Assembly: GCF_018614035.1 (NCBI RefSeq)
Contig: NZ_JAGGPA010000074.1
Span: 17,936-81,935 of the forward strand
Reading direction: 5' to 3'
Source of the DNA: Streptomyces sp. ISL-96
Lineage (GTDB): Bacteria; Actinomycetota; Actinomycetes; Streptomycetales; Streptomycetaceae
DNA: 64,000 nt
Made by a program: the position numbers and the translations under genes
Shown here: positions 9,481 through 18,143 of the stretch, in pieces
Numbering within the stretch: position 1 is the stretch's first letter
Layout: each line of letters opens with the position of its first letter
The notes under the pieces: generated by a model
What the model was told of the DNA's origin: nothing
The model's database searches: none
The model's input: only the letters and a program-made list of their open reading frames with translations

Positions 9481-9994
9481 CGCGGTCGATTCGGGCGGCG
9501 TCCCGCCGGTCGTCCAGGAAGGGCTCCGCCGTCTCGGCGGCATCACCGCCGACGCCCGGCAGCTTCTGGAAGACCCAGGTGCGGTACGACCAGAACCGGA
9601 AGACGGTCGCGATGCCGATTCCGAGGAACTTGAAGAGGTTGCTCTGCAGCGGGCTGTCCCAGCCGAAGCCGTACGTCGCGGCGTACAGCACACCGCTCTG
9701 GATCACCAGGCCGATCACACTGAACAGCAGGAAGAGCGTGAGCTCCCTGGTCCTGCGGTTCTTGTCGCGCTCCCGGTAGGTGAAGTAGCGGAAGCCCAGG
9801 TAGTTGAAGCCGATCGCGACGACCGTGGCCACGATGCTCGCCCGGACGACGGGGAGGTCCGTGAGGTGCCGCACGAGGTTGAAGACGCCGAGGTCCACCA
9901 GCAGCCCCAGTCCACCGACCGTGCCGAACTTCGCGAACTCGCGCCCGATCTGTGCCAGGCGCCTTCGCAAGGGGCCGCCGTCCCGTCCACTCAT
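9473..9994 (-). CDS. GtrA-family membrane protein
   Basis: 173 residues with four predicted membrane helices: KFGTVGGLGLLVDLGVFNLV, VRASIVATVVAIGFNYLGFR, LTLFLLFSVIGLVIQSGVLY and the NLFKFLGIGIATVFRFWSYR region. This is the GtrA/DPMS layout. GtrA-type proteins are thought to flip or hold lipid-linked sugars during wall-polysaccharide glycosylation; a direct activity is not proven for most. The start ATG is at 9994, with no other good choice. Neighbours are a histidine kinase (convergent, overlapping) and purK (divergent). Confidence 0.88.
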   Translation of the reverse strand: MSGRDGGPLRRRLAQIGREFAKFGTVGGLGLLVDLGVFNLVRHLTDLPVVRASIVATVVAIGFNYLGFRYFTYRERDKNRRTRELTLFLLFSVIGLVIQSGVLYAATYGFGWDSPLQSNLFKFLGIGIATVFRFWSYRTWVFQKLPGVGGDAAETAEPFLDDRRDAARIDRVT

Positions 9995-10217
9995 GGTGTT
10001 CGCAGCCCCGTTTCGGTCGATGTCGTCAACGATCGGTCATGTCGTCAACCCAGCCATGCTAACCAGGCGCCCCCGGCACATGCCTGCGGGCACCGTCGAC
10101 GCGTATTGACCGGTGTATCGAGGTGTATCCAGGTGTGCCGAGGCATGGCGGGGCCGTGACATTGTCCGCGCGGAACGCGCGGACAAGGGGCCGCGGGCCT
10201 GCGGATATCCTGGGGGC

Positions 10218-11357
10218 GTGACGTTCCCCGTAGTTGGCATGGTCGGTGGCGGTCAGCTCGCCCGTATGACCCACGAGGCGGGCATCCCCCTCGGCATCAG
10301 ATTCAAGCTCCTCAGTGACACTCCCCAGGACTCGGCGGCCCAGGTCGTCAGCGATGTCGTCATAGGCGACTACCGCGATCTGGACACACTGCGCGCCTTC
10401 GCGCGTGGCTGCGACGTGATCACTTTCGATCACGAGCATGTCCCGACCGAGCACCTGCGGGCCCTGGAAGCGGACGGTATCCCCGTCCGGCCGGGGCCCG
10501 ACGCACTGGTGAACGCCCAGGACAAGGGCGTAATGCGAGCGAAGCTCACGCAGATCGGAGCGCCTTGCCCGCGCCACCGCATCGTGAGCGACCCGGCGGA
10601 CGCGGCGGCGTTCGCCGCCGAAACCGGCGGCTTCCCAGTGATCCTCAAAACAACCCGCGGCGGATACGACGGCAAGGGCGTCTGGTTCGTACGCAGCGAG
10701 AAGGACGCCGAGGAGCCCTTCAGGGCCGGCGTCCCGGTCCTCGCGGAGGAGAAGGTCGACTTCGTACGGGAACTGGCGGCGAACATCGTCCGCTCCCCGC
10801 ACGGCCAGGCCGTCGCCTACCCCGTCGTCGAGTCGCAGCAGGTCGACGGCGTGTGTGACACCGTGATCGCCCCCGCGCCCGGCCTCTCCGAAGAGCTCGG
10901 CGGCCAGGCACAGGCGCTCGCACTGCGCATCGCGGGTGAGCTGGGCGTCGTCGGCCACCTCGCCGTGGAACTCTTCGAAACGACAGACGGCCGGATCCTC
11001 GTCAACGAACTGGCGATGCGCCCGCACAACTCCGGCCACTGGACCCAGGACGGCGCGATCACGTCCCAGTTCGCGAACCACGTCCGCGCCGTTCTCGACC
11101 TCCCGCTCGGGGACCCGCGCCCGCGCGCCAAGTGGACGGTCATGGCGAACGTCCTCGGCGGCGACTACCCGGACATGTACCAGGCGTACCTGCACTGCAT
11201 GGCCCGCGACCCGCAGCTCAAGATCCACATGTACGGAAAAGACGTGAAGCCCGGCCGCAAGGTCGGCCACGTCAACACCTACGGCGACGACCTCGACGAC
11301 GTGCTGGAGCGCGCCCGTCATGCCGCCGGCTACCTGCGAGGAACGATCACCGAATGA
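10218..11357 (+). CDS. purK: N5-carboxyaminoimidazole ribonucleotide synthase
   Basis: 379 residues from GTG 10218 behind a CTGGGGGC ribosome-binding region. ATP-grasp protein: the N-terminal Rossmann start is VVGMVGGGQLARM, with PVILKTTRGGYDGKGVW (ATP-grasp lid), VELFETTDGRILVNELAMRPHNSGHW (metal and nucleotide site) and the closing HVNTYGDDLDDVLERARHAAGYLRG. It converts AIR, ATP and bicarbonate to N5-CAIR in purine biosynthesis. Its TGA overlaps the purE ATG (ATGA), so the pair is translationally coupled. Length is normal for the family. Confidence 0.96.
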   Translation: MTFPVVGMVGGGQLARMTHEAGIPLGIRFKLLSDTPQDSAAQVVSDVVIGDYRDLDTLRAFARGCDVITFDHEHVPTEHLRALEADGIPVRPGPDALVNAQDKGVMRAKLTQIGAPCPRHRIVSDPADAAAFAAETGGFPVILKTTRGGYDGKGVWFVRSEKDAEEPFRAGVPVLAEEKVDFVRELAANIVRSPHGQAVAYPVVESQQVDGVCDTVIAPAPGLSEELGGQAQALALRIAGELGVVGHLAVELFETTDGRILVNELAMRPHNSGHWTQDGAITSQFANHVRAVLDLPLGDPRPRAKWTVMANVLGGDYPDMYQAYLHCMARDPQLKIHMYGKDVKPGRKVGHVNTYGDDLDDVLERARHAAGYLRGTITE

Positions 11358-11893
11358 CGACGACCCCTGCCGCAGCCCCCGTAGTCGGCATCGTGATGGG
11401 CTCGGACTCCGACTGGCCCGTCATGGAGGCGGCGGCCAAGGCGCTGGACGAGTTCTCGATTCCGTACGAGGTCGACGTCGTCTCGGCGCACCGGATGCCG
11501 CGCGAGATGATCACGTACGGCGAGGACGCGGACGCCCGCGGCCTCAAGGTGATCATCGCGGGCGCGGGCGGCGCGGCCCACCTCCCCGGCATGCTGGCGT
11601 CCGTGACGCCGCTGCCGGTCATCGGCGTACCGGTCCCCCTCAAATACCTCGACGGCATGGACTCGCTCCTGTCCATCGTCCAGATGCCGGCGGGCGTGCC
11701 GGTGGCCACGGTCTCGGTGGCGGGCGCGAGGAACGCGGGCCTGCTGGCGGCGCGCATCCTGGCCACACACGACAGCGACCTGCTCTCCCGCATGCGGGAG
11801 TTCCAGCAGGAGCTGAACGACCAGGCGACGGAGAAGGGCAAGCGGCTGCGCGCGAAGGCGCAGGGCGCGGACGCGTTCGGCTTCGGCAAGTGA
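11354..11893 (+). CDS. purE: N5-carboxyaminoimidazole ribonucleotide mutase
   Basis: 179 residues. Class I PurE signatures are intact: GIVMGSDSDWPVMEAA at the N-terminus, VVSAHRMPREM with the catalytic His, AGAGGAAHLPGM, and PVIGVPVPLKYLDGMDSLLS. It isomerises N5-CAIR to CAIR, the step after PurK, as an octameric cytosolic enzyme. The ATG is embedded in the purK stop, and its own stop overlaps the next GTG (GTGA), giving a three-gene coupled unit purK-purE-dipeptidase. Confidence 0.96.
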   Translation: MTTTPAAAPVVGIVMGSDSDWPVMEAAAKALDEFSIPYEVDVVSAHRMPREMITYGEDADARGLKVIIAGAGGAAHLPGMLASVTPLPVIGVPVPLKYLDGMDSLLSIVQMPAGVPVATVSVAGARNAGLLAARILATHDSDLLSRMREFQQELNDQATEKGKRLRAKAQGADAFGFGK

Positions 11894-13083
11894 ACGAACC
11901 GCCCCAGGAACTGTCCCGGGCGCGCGAGCTGCTGGCCACCCACCCGGTGGTCGACGGCCACAACGACCTGCCCTGGGCGCTGCGCGAGCAGGTCCGCTAC
12001 GACATCGGCCGGCGCGACATCGCCACCGACCAGTCGGCGCACCTCCACACGGACATCCCGCGCCTGCGCGCGGGCGGCGTGGGTGCGCAGTTCTGGTCGG
12101 TGTACGTACGCTCCGACCTGGCCGGGGACGAGGCGGTGAGCGCCACCCTGGAACAGATCGACGCCGTGACGCAGCTCCTGGCCCGCTACCCGGACGACCT
12201 GGTGCGAGCCCTGACAGCGGACGACATGGAGGCGGCACGGGCGGACGGCCGGATCGCCTCCCTGATGGGCGCCGAGGGCGGCCACTCCATCAACAACTCC
12301 CTGGCCACTCTCCGTGCGCTGCACACGCTGGGCGTCCGCTACCTGACCCTCACCCACAACGACAACATCGCGTGGGCGGACTCGGCGACGGACGAGCCGG
12401 GGGTGGGCGGCCTGTCGCCCTTCGGCCACGAGGTCGTCCGCGAAATGAACCGCATAGGCATGCTGGTGGACCTGTCCCACGTGGCGGCCACAACGATGCG
12501 AGCGGCCCTGGCCACCACCGTGGCCCCGGTGATCTTCTCCCACTCGTCAGCCCGTGCGGTCTGCGACCACCCGCGCAACATCCCGGACGACGTACTGGAA
12601 CTCCTCCCCGCCAACGGCGGCGTGGCCATGGCGACGTTCGTACCGAAGTTCGTGCTGCCGGAGGCGGTGGACTGGACGCGGCGCGCGGACGAGAACATGC
12701 GCGCGCACGGCTTCCACCACCTGGCGATGACGGGGGAGGCGATGAAGGTCCAGCGCGCCTTCGAGGACGCGAACCCGCGTCCGATCGCGACGGTGGCCAC
12801 GGTCGCCGACCACCTCGACCACATGCGCGAGGTCGCCGGCATCGACCACATCGGCATCGGCGGCGACTACGACGGGACGGCCTTCACCCCGGCCGGCCTG
12901 GAGGACGTGTCCGGCTACCCGAACCTGATCGCGGAGCTGCTGCGGCGCGCGTGGTCGGATTCCGACGTAGCGAAGCTGACCTGGCACAACGCGGTACGGA
13001 CCCTACGCGACGCGCAATCAGTAGCCGACACACTCCAACACCGCCCCCCATCCAACGCAACGCTGCCCGAACTGGACACATAA
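11890..13083 (+). CDS. Renal-type zinc dipeptidase (peptidase M19, Sco3058-like)
   Basis: 397 residues, GTG start overlapping purE. M19 fold with all metal-centre motifs: H24 and D26 in VVDGHNDLPW, bridging Glu in LMGAEGGHS, His in LVDLSHV, His in VIFSHSSARAV and Asp in GIGGDYDG. Family members hydrolyse dipeptides, including those with a D-residue at the C-terminal position; Streptomyces coelicolor Sco3058 is a characterised homolog of human renal dipeptidase. Cytosolic, with no signal peptide. Placement behind purKE looks like conserved operon context rather than a pathway link. A degenerate paralog follows at 14039. Confidence 0.93.
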   Translation: MNEPPQELSRARELLATHPVVDGHNDLPWALREQVRYDIGRRDIATDQSAHLHTDIPRLRAGGVGAQFWSVYVRSDLAGDEAVSATLEQIDAVTQLLARYPDDLVRALTADDMEAARADGRIASLMGAEGGHSINNSLATLRALHTLGVRYLTLTHNDNIAWADSATDEPGVGGLSPFGHEVVREMNRIGMLVDLSHVAATTMRAALATTVAPVIFSHSSARAVCDHPRNIPDDVLELLPANGGVAMATFVPKFVLPEAVDWTRRADENMRAHGFHHLAMTGEAMKVQRAFEDANPRPIATVATVADHLDHMREVAGIDHIGIGGDYDGTAFTPAGLEDVSGYPNLIAELLRRAWSDSDVAKLTWHNAVRTLRDAQSVADTLQHRPPSNATLPELDT

Positions 13084-13085
13084 CC

Positions 13086-13465
13086 GCGCTTGCACCGTTC
13101 GGCCCTTGGGGGCCTCTCGGGCTTCGTGCGGCTGCGCCGGACTCCGTCCGTCGGCCGGTGGTCGTCCTGCGCGGGCTCTGGGGTCGGTGCCGCGCCGTGG
13201 CGGCTGTTTTGGACGCCGCGCTTGCACCGCTCGGCCCTGGGGGCCTCTCGGGCTTCGTGCGGCTGCGCCGGACTCCGTCCGTCGGCCGGTGGTCGTCCTG
13301 CGCGGGCTCTGGGGTCGGTGCCGCGCCGTGGCGTCTGTTTTGGACGCCGCGCTTGCACCGCTCGGCCCTGGGGGCCTCTCGGGCTTCGTGCGGCTGCGCC
13401 GGACTCCGTCCGTCGGCCGGTGGTCGTCCTGCGCGGGCTCTGGGGTCGGTGCCGCGCCGTGGCGT
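13086..13465. repeat. Three tandem repeats of about 131 bp
   Basis: Units begin with GCGCTTGCACCG at 13086, 13218 and 13349 (periods 132 and 131 bp). The first two run the full length and the third stops near 13465, where its sequence passes into the interspersed repeat at 13441-13564. Copies are nearly identical (a handful of substitutions and one 1-bp indel). Each ends with the TGGGGTCGGTGCCGCGCCGT segment found at one end of the interspersed repeat family. Open frames in both strands are a by-product of high GC and lack gene features. Confidence 0.85.
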
Positions 13466-13564
13466 CTCCTCGGACGTCGAACGTTCGGGTACGGCGTTGT
13501 TTCGTTCGCGTTCGTTGCATTCGACGCCCTGCGGGGAGCGCCCCGGCACGTCCCCTCCTGGCAC
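13441..13564 (-). repeat. Interspersed ~120-bp repeat, copy A (reverse orientation)
   Basis: Read on the minus strand this begins GTGCCAGGAGGGGACGTG, continues through GCTCCCCGCAGGGCGTCGAA and a palindromic CGAACGTTCG, and ends with GAGGAGACGCC and a GCGGCACCGACCCCA tail. The same order of blocks occurs in copies at 13777-13897 and 42524-42643, with a variable stretch of about 20 bp in the middle of each. It lies in inverted orientation to copy B. Confidence 0.8.
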
Positions 13565-13776
13565 AGTGACAGGTGAAACGGGGTGGCGCGCGCCCTGCCC
13601 CGGCTGCGGCTGTGGCTGCTGTGGGCGGGGGCTTGCATCGTGATCCACTGCGCCGACGCGCGTCCTGCTGTGCGCGACCGCCACCGGGCGGGTCGGCCCC
13701 GTGTCCGGGGGTCTGCGGCTTGCCGGCCTCGTTGGGCGCGGGGCAGGTCCCGCCCGGCCTGGCCTCGCGGACCACC
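13565..13776. other. Spacer between inverted repeat copies, nothing recognised
   Basis: About 210 bp separating repeat copies A and B. It has no supported gene. Because A and B face each other, A-spacer-B is a large inverted-repeat structure, but I see no transposase-like frame in the spacer. Confidence 0.4.
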
Positions 13777-13897
13777 GTGCCAGGAGGGCACGTGTCGGGG
13801 CGCTCCCCGCAGGGCGTCGAACGCAACCCGCCCGGGGACTCCCAGTGCCCGAACGTTCGGCGCCCGAGGAGACGCCTCGGCGCGGGACCGACCCCAG
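13777..13897 (+). repeat. Interspersed ~120-bp repeat, copy B
   Basis: Same block order as copy A but on the plus strand: GTGCCAGGAGGGCACGTG, GCTCCCCGCAGGGCGTCGAA, variable middle, CCGAACGTTCGG, GAGGAGACGCC, then GCGGGACCGACCCCAG. The rest of the gap up to 14038 shows no further recognisable element. Confidence 0.8.
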
Positions 13898-14038
13898 CGT
13901 CCCAGGCTTCCGCCCCCCGTGGGGCCGCACCTCCGCCGCACGCACACCCCCCGTACCCCGAACGCACCACCCGCCGTGAACCCTCGCCGCTCCCGTGTCA
14001 CCGTGGCCGTACCGTGTCCATGAATTCGGAGCCCCGTC

Positions 14039-15283
14039 ATGGCAGATCTGCAGGACGACCCGCAATCCTCGTCCACCGCCGCGGTCGGCGAGCTCGACCG
14101 AATGGCGCCTGCGGCTGTCCCGAAGCGCACCGAGCCCGCGTCGGCGGAGTCCGTGTCCCGGCCGACGCCGGCCGCAGAGCCAACCGAGCCCGAGTTTGCC
14201 GAGCTCGTGCCCGACCCCGGCCCCGACCCCGAGCCCGACCCCGAGCGCAGTGAGCCCGAGGCCGCCGAGCCGCAGCCCCCCGAGCCCCAGGACAGCCTCA
14301 GCCGCGCCCATGCCCTTCTCGCGGCGCACCCCGTCGCCGACGGGTACAACCGTCTCGCCTGGACCCTCGGCCAACGCCAGTGGCACGACCTCGAACTGGG
14401 CGAGAGCACCCTGGACACCGACATCCCCCGCCTGCGCACCGGCGGCGTAGGCGCCCAGTTCTGGTCCCTGCTCGTGCCGGCGGAGTACGCCGGCGACCGC
14501 GCCATCAGCGTCACCCTCGAACAGATCGACCTCGTCAAGAAGGTCGTGGCGGCCTACCCCGAGGCCCTCCGCCTCGCACTCACCGCCGGCGACATGGCCG
14601 ACGCCCGCAACTGCGGCCGCATCGCCTCCCTCCTCGGCCCCGTCTCGGGACACGCCCTCGGCGAGTCCCTGGGCACGCTTAGGGCGTACCACGCACTCGG
14701 CGTGCGCAGCGTCGCGTTCGCCGGCACGCGCTGGGCGGGCGCGAAGGGGGAGGGGCTGACCCCGTTCGGTCAGGAAGTCGTACGGGAGATGAACCGCCTC
14801 GGCGTAGTCATCGACCTCACCGGCGCCCCGCGCGAAGCCGTGCACGGTGTGCTGTCCGTCAGCCGCGCCCCGGTCCTGCTCTCCCACTCCGGCGCCCGCG
14901 CCCTCACCGACACCCCTGCGAACGCCTCCGACGACGTACTCCGTGCACTCACCCCCGACAAGGGCGTCTGCATGGTCGGCTTCGCCGCCGAACAGACCGT
15001 GCGCCGGGTGGCGGACCACCTCGACCACGTGCGGGAGGTGGCGGGCCCGGAGTGCGTGGGACTCAGTGGGATGTACGGGGCGGACGTGGCGGACGTACCG
15101 CACGGGGACGACCTCCGGGACGTCTCCTGCTACCCGCATCTCATCGCGGAGCTGCTCGACCGCGGCTGGAGCGAGGCCGACATCGCCCTGCTGACGTGGG
15201 GCAACGCGGCGCGAGTGGTACGGGACACGGAGTTCACGTCCCGCGCCACCCGCCGACGCCGCCCCATCCCCACCGCGCCGTGA
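14039..15283 (+). CDS. Dipeptidase-like pseudoenzyme (M19 paralog lacking metal ligands)
   Basis: 414 residues. The first ~85 residues are a disordered Pro/Glu/Ala-rich extension (PDPGPDPEPDPE). From about residue 86 it parallels the 11890 dipeptidase (THPVVDGHNDLPW becomes AHPVADGYNRLAW; RLRAGGVGAQFWSV becomes RLRTGGVGAQFWSL). Nearly all metal-centre residues are replaced: HND to YNR, GAEGGH to GPVSGH, DLSH to DLTG, GGDYDG to SGMYGA; only SHSGAR keeps its His. A loop of about 60 residues is also deleted. The frame is fully open, so it is not a decaying pseudogene but probably a structural or regulatory homolog. No signal peptide. Confidence 0.88.
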   Translation: MADLQDDPQSSSTAAVGELDRMAPAAVPKRTEPASAESVSRPTPAAEPTEPEFAELVPDPGPDPEPDPERSEPEAAEPQPPEPQDSLSRAHALLAAHPVADGYNRLAWTLGQRQWHDLELGESTLDTDIPRLRTGGVGAQFWSLLVPAEYAGDRAISVTLEQIDLVKKVVAAYPEALRLALTAGDMADARNCGRIASLLGPVSGHALGESLGTLRAYHALGVRSVAFAGTRWAGAKGEGLTPFGQEVVREMNRLGVVIDLTGAPREAVHGVLSVSRAPVLLSHSGARALTDTPANASDDVLRALTPDKGVCMVGFAAEQTVRRVADHLDHVREVAGPECVGLSGMYGADVADVPHGDDLRDVSCYPHLIAELLDRGWSEADIALLTWGNAARVVRDTEFTSRATRRRRPIPTAP

Positions 15284-15350
15284 CGCAAGAACGCGTGCCC
15301 CTCAAGGCCCGCGAGGCGGAGGACCGGCGGGGGCCTACGACGGCAAACCG

Positions 15351-16697
15351 CTACGCCTTCGGCCGCCCCATCGCCCGGTACGTCCAGCCCGCCCCACGCC
15401 ACAGCTCCGGATCCAGCGCGTTGCGCCCGTCCAGGATCAGCCGTACGGAAGCCACCTCGCCCAGCTCCTCCGGGTCCAGCTCCCGGAACTCGCGCCACTC
15501 CGTCAGGTGCAGCACCACATCCGCGCCGCGCACCGCGTCGACGGCGGTCGGGGCGTACCCCAGGGTCGGGAAGAGGCGCTGCGCGTTCTCCATGCCCTTC
15601 GGGTCATAAACCGTCACCTGGCCACCCTGGAGGTGGATCTGCCCGGCGACATTGAGCGCCGGTGAGTCCCGTACGTCGTCCGAGTCCGGCTTGAACGTCG
15701 CGCCCAGCACCGCGACCCGCTTCCCCAGGAAGCCGCCGCTGCCGCCCACCGCCTCGCGCGCCAGCTCGACCATGTGCCCGCGCCGCCGCATGTTGATCGA
15801 GTCGACCTCGCGCAGGAACGTCAGCGCCTGGTCGGCGCCCAGCTCACCGGCCCGCGCCATGAAAGCCCGGATGTCCTTGGGCAGGCACCCGCCACCGAAG
15901 CCGATCCCCGCCCGCAGGAACTTCTTCCCGATCCGCTCGTCGTACCCGATCGCCTCGGCCAGCTTCACGACGTCGCCGTCAGCCGCCTCGCACACCTCGG
16001 CCATGGCGTTGATGAACGAGATCTTGGTCGCGAGGAAGGAATTGGCGGACGTCTTCACCAGCTCCGCCGTGGGGAAGTCCGTCACCACGAACGGCGACCC
16101 TTCCTCGATCGGCCCGGCGTACACCTCGCGCAGCAGCTTCTCCGCGCGCTCGCTCTCCACGCCGGCCACGATCCGGTCGGGATGAAGCGTGTCCTGTACG
16201 GCGAACCCTTCCCGCAGGAACTCCGGATTCCAGGCGAGCTCCGCGTCCGCACCCACCGGCGCCAGCTCCGCCAGCAGATCCGCGAGCCGGGCGGCGCTGC
16301 CGACCGGGACGGTCGACTTGCCGACGACCAGCGCCGGCCGGGTCAGCTGCGGCGCGAGCGAGGCGAAGGCGGAGTCGACGTAACTCATGTCGCACGCGTA
16401 CTCACCGTGCTTCTGCGGCGTGTTCACACAGACAAAATGGACGTCGCCGAAGGCCCCGACCTCCTCCCAGGAGGTCGTGAAGCGCAGCCGCCCGCTCGAA
16501 CCCTCGATCCCCGCGACGTGCTTGCGCAGCAGCTCCTCAAGCCCGGGTTCGTACATCGGGACCTTGCCGGCGGCCAGCATCTCGATCTTCTCGGGCACGA
16601 CGTCGAGCCCGAGCACGTCGAATCCGAGCTCAGCCATGGCCGCGGCGTGGGTGGCGCCGAGATAGCCGGTGCCGATCACGGTGATCTTGAGGGCCAT
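15351..16697 (-). CDS. UDP-glucose 6-dehydrogenase
   Basis: 448 residues from the ATG at 16697. NAD-binding start KITVIGTGYLGATHAA, nucleotide-sugar dehydrogenase motifs FVCVNTPQ, STVPVGSA, WNPEFLREGFAV, the catalytic-cysteine segment GIGFGGGCLPKDIRAF, and the C-terminal NAD domain VAVLGATFKPDSDDVRDSP. It oxidises UDP-glucose to UDP-glucuronate, a precursor for acidic wall polymers and glycosylated metabolites. Related UDP-ManNAc dehydrogenases share the motifs, so the sugar is probable rather than certain. Divergent from the acyl-CoA dehydrogenase gene. Confidence 0.92.
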   Translation of the reverse strand: MALKITVIGTGYLGATHAAAMAELGFDVLGLDVVPEKIEMLAAGKVPMYEPGLEELLRKHVAGIEGSSGRLRFTTSWEEVGAFGDVHFVCVNTPQKHGEYACDMSYVDSAFASLAPQLTRPALVVGKSTVPVGSAARLADLLAELAPVGADAELAWNPEFLREGFAVQDTLHPDRIVAGVESERAEKLLREVYAGPIEEGSPFVVTDFPTAELVKTSANSFLATKISFINAMAEVCEAADGDVVKLAEAIGYDERIGKKFLRAGIGFGGGCLPKDIRAFMARAGELGADQALTFLREVDSINMRRRGHMVELAREAVGGSGGFLGKRVAVLGATFKPDSDDVRDSPALNVAGQIHLQGGQVTVYDPKGMENAQRLFPTLGYAPTAVDAVRGADVVLHLTEWREFRELDPEELGEVASVRLILDGRNALDPELWRGAGWTYRAMGRPKA

Positions 16698-16830
16698 GTA
16701 GTGAGCTCCAGAGAGGTGCGGGCAGACATCCGGCCCGAGCATAGTCGGGCAAGCCGGAGCGGACCTTTCCCTGTGCCTCCCCGTGCCGCTCCCTGTCGGC
16801 AAGCTCACGTATCCCTACGACCGCCCAGCC

Positions 16831-16864
16831 CCCTAAAATTAGGGTTACTTAACGGTAGTTAGCA
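16831..16864 (+). promoter_or_regulatory. AT-rich operator-like region upstream of acyl-CoA dehydrogenase
   Basis: A conspicuous AT-rich patch in very GC-rich DNA: CCCTAA-AA-TTAGGG (16831-16844) is a clean inverted repeat, followed by TTACTTAACGGTAGTTAG, which resembles operators of TetR-type fatty-acid regulators. It ends about 20 bp before the TTG start. Promoter or operator function is inferred from position and composition. Confidence 0.4.
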
Positions 16865-16884
16865 TCCTTGGGGAGTGAGAGACC

Positions 16885-18042
16885 TTGGCAGGCTCGCCTG
16901 ATTTCGACATGTACCGCCCGTCCGAAGAGCACGACATGCTCCGTGACGCGGTGCGCTCGCTCGCCGAGGCGAAGATCGCGCCGTACGCCGCCGAGGTCGA
17001 CGAGGAGGCCCGCTTCCCGCAGGAGGCGCTGGACGCCCTGGTCTCCTCCGACCTCCAGGCCATCCACGTCCCGGAGGCCTACGGCGGCGCGGGCGCCGAC
17101 GCGCTGGCCACGGTCATCGTCATCGAAGAGGTGGCGCGCGTCTGCGCCTCGTCCTCCCTGATCCCGGCGGTCAACAAGCTCGGCTCACTCCCGCTGATCC
17201 TCTCCGGCAGCGAAGACCTGAAGAAGAAGTACATGACGCCGCTCGCCAAGGGTGAGGGCATGTTCTCGTACGCCCTGTCCGAGCCGGACGCGGGCTCCGA
17301 CGCGGCAGGCATGAAGACGAAGGCAGTCCGCGACGGCGACCACTACATCCTGAACGGCGTGAAGCGCTGGATCACCAATGCCGGTGTCTCCGAGTACTAC
17401 ACCGTCATGGCGGTAACGGACCCGACGAAGCGCTCCAAGGGCATCAGCGCCTTCGTCGTCGAGAAGTCCGACGAGGGCGTTTCCTTCGGCGCCCCGGAGC
17501 GGAAGCTCGGCATCAAGGGCTCGCCGACCCGCGAGGTCTACCTCGACAACGTCCGCATCCCCGCCGACCGCATGATCGGCGAGGAGGGCACCGGCTTCGC
17601 CACCGCGATGAAGACCCTGGACCACACCCGCATCACGATCGCGGCCCAGGCCCTCGGCATCGCCCAGGGAGCCCTCGACTACGCCAAGGGCTATGTCCAG
17701 GAGCGCAAGCAGTTCGGCAAGCCGATCGGCGACTTCCAGGGCGTGCAGTTCATGCTCGCGGACATGGCGATGAAGCTGGAGGCCGCCCGCCAGCTGACCT
17801 ACGCGGCCGCCGCCAAGTCCGAGCGCGTCGACGCCGACCTGACCTTCTTCGGCGCCGCGGCCAAGTGCTACGCCTCCGACGCGGCCATGGAGATCACCAC
17901 GGACGCGGTCCAGCTCCTCGGCGGCTACGGCTACACCCGCGACTACCCGGTCGAGCGCATGATGCGCGACGCGAAGATCACTCAGATTTATGAAGGCACG
18001 AATCAGGTTCAGCGGATCGTGATGGCGAGGAACCTGCCGTAG
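16885..18042 (+). CDS. Acyl-CoA dehydrogenase, 3' end supplied by the integrated island
   Basis: 385 residues from TTG 16885 (GGGGAGTGAGAG ribosome-binding site; the next in-frame ATG at 16909 has none). FAD-dependent acyl-CoA dehydrogenase with signatures YALSEPDAGSDAAGM, RWITNAG, ERKQFGKPIGDFQ, QLLGGYGYTRDYPVERMMRD and the catalytic base E370 in IYEGTNQVQRIVMARNLP. It catalyses alpha,beta-dehydrogenation of acyl-CoA in beta-oxidation. The last 18 codons (from 17986) were brought in by the island: they use ATT, TAT, GAA, AAT and GTT, unlike the rest of the gene, and a synonymous host version lies at 26649-26705. The encoded protein is unchanged. Confidence 0.95.
   Translation: MAGSPDFDMYRPSEEHDMLRDAVRSLAEAKIAPYAAEVDEEARFPQEALDALVSSDLQAIHVPEAYGGAGADALATVIVIEEVARVCASSSLIPAVNKLGSLPLILSGSEDLKKKYMTPLAKGEGMFSYALSEPDAGSDAAGMKTKAVRDGDHYILNGVKRWITNAGVSEYYTVMAVTDPTKRSKGISAFVVEKSDEGVSFGAPERKLGIKGSPTREVYLDNVRIPADRMIGEEGTGFATAMKTLDHTRITIAAQALGIAQGALDYAKGYVQERKQFGKPIGDFQGVQFMLADMAMKLEAARQLTYAAAAKSERVDADLTFFGAAAKCYASDAAMEITTDAVQLLGGYGYTRDYPVERMMRDAKITQIYEGTNQVQRIVMARNLP
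17979..18042 (+). repeat. attL: core plus recoded gene 3' end
   Basis: Core CACTCAGAT at 17979-17987, then element-derived codons to the TAG at 18042. Compared with 26642-26705 the 64-bp segments differ at 10 positions, every one synonymous; nine codons are changed. Confidence 0.85.
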
Positions 18043-18143
18043 CAGGGTTTCCGCAGGTCAGCCCCGTTCTCGGGTGATCCGGGAGCGGCGATCGGCTTCC
18101 GGTCCGTTCGGGTCCGTTCCGGACTGTTACTGGGCGTCATGCT

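Noticed and set aside
13565..13776. MITE or IS bounded by repeat copies A and B
   Set aside because: The copies are inverted but not flanked by a target duplication, and the single distant copy C lacks a partner; a transposon origin is not supported.
12884..15139. 751-residue minus-strand frame and several overlapping frames across 12,884-15,139
   Set aside because: They run through the tandem and interspersed repeats and antisense to the dipeptidase paralog; composition is Arg/Pro/Gly-rich as expected from third-position GC bias, with no domain or start context.
17979..18042. tRNA gene as the island's attachment site
   Set aside because: The att sequence is protein-coding on both sides; no cloverleaf can be drawn from either copy.
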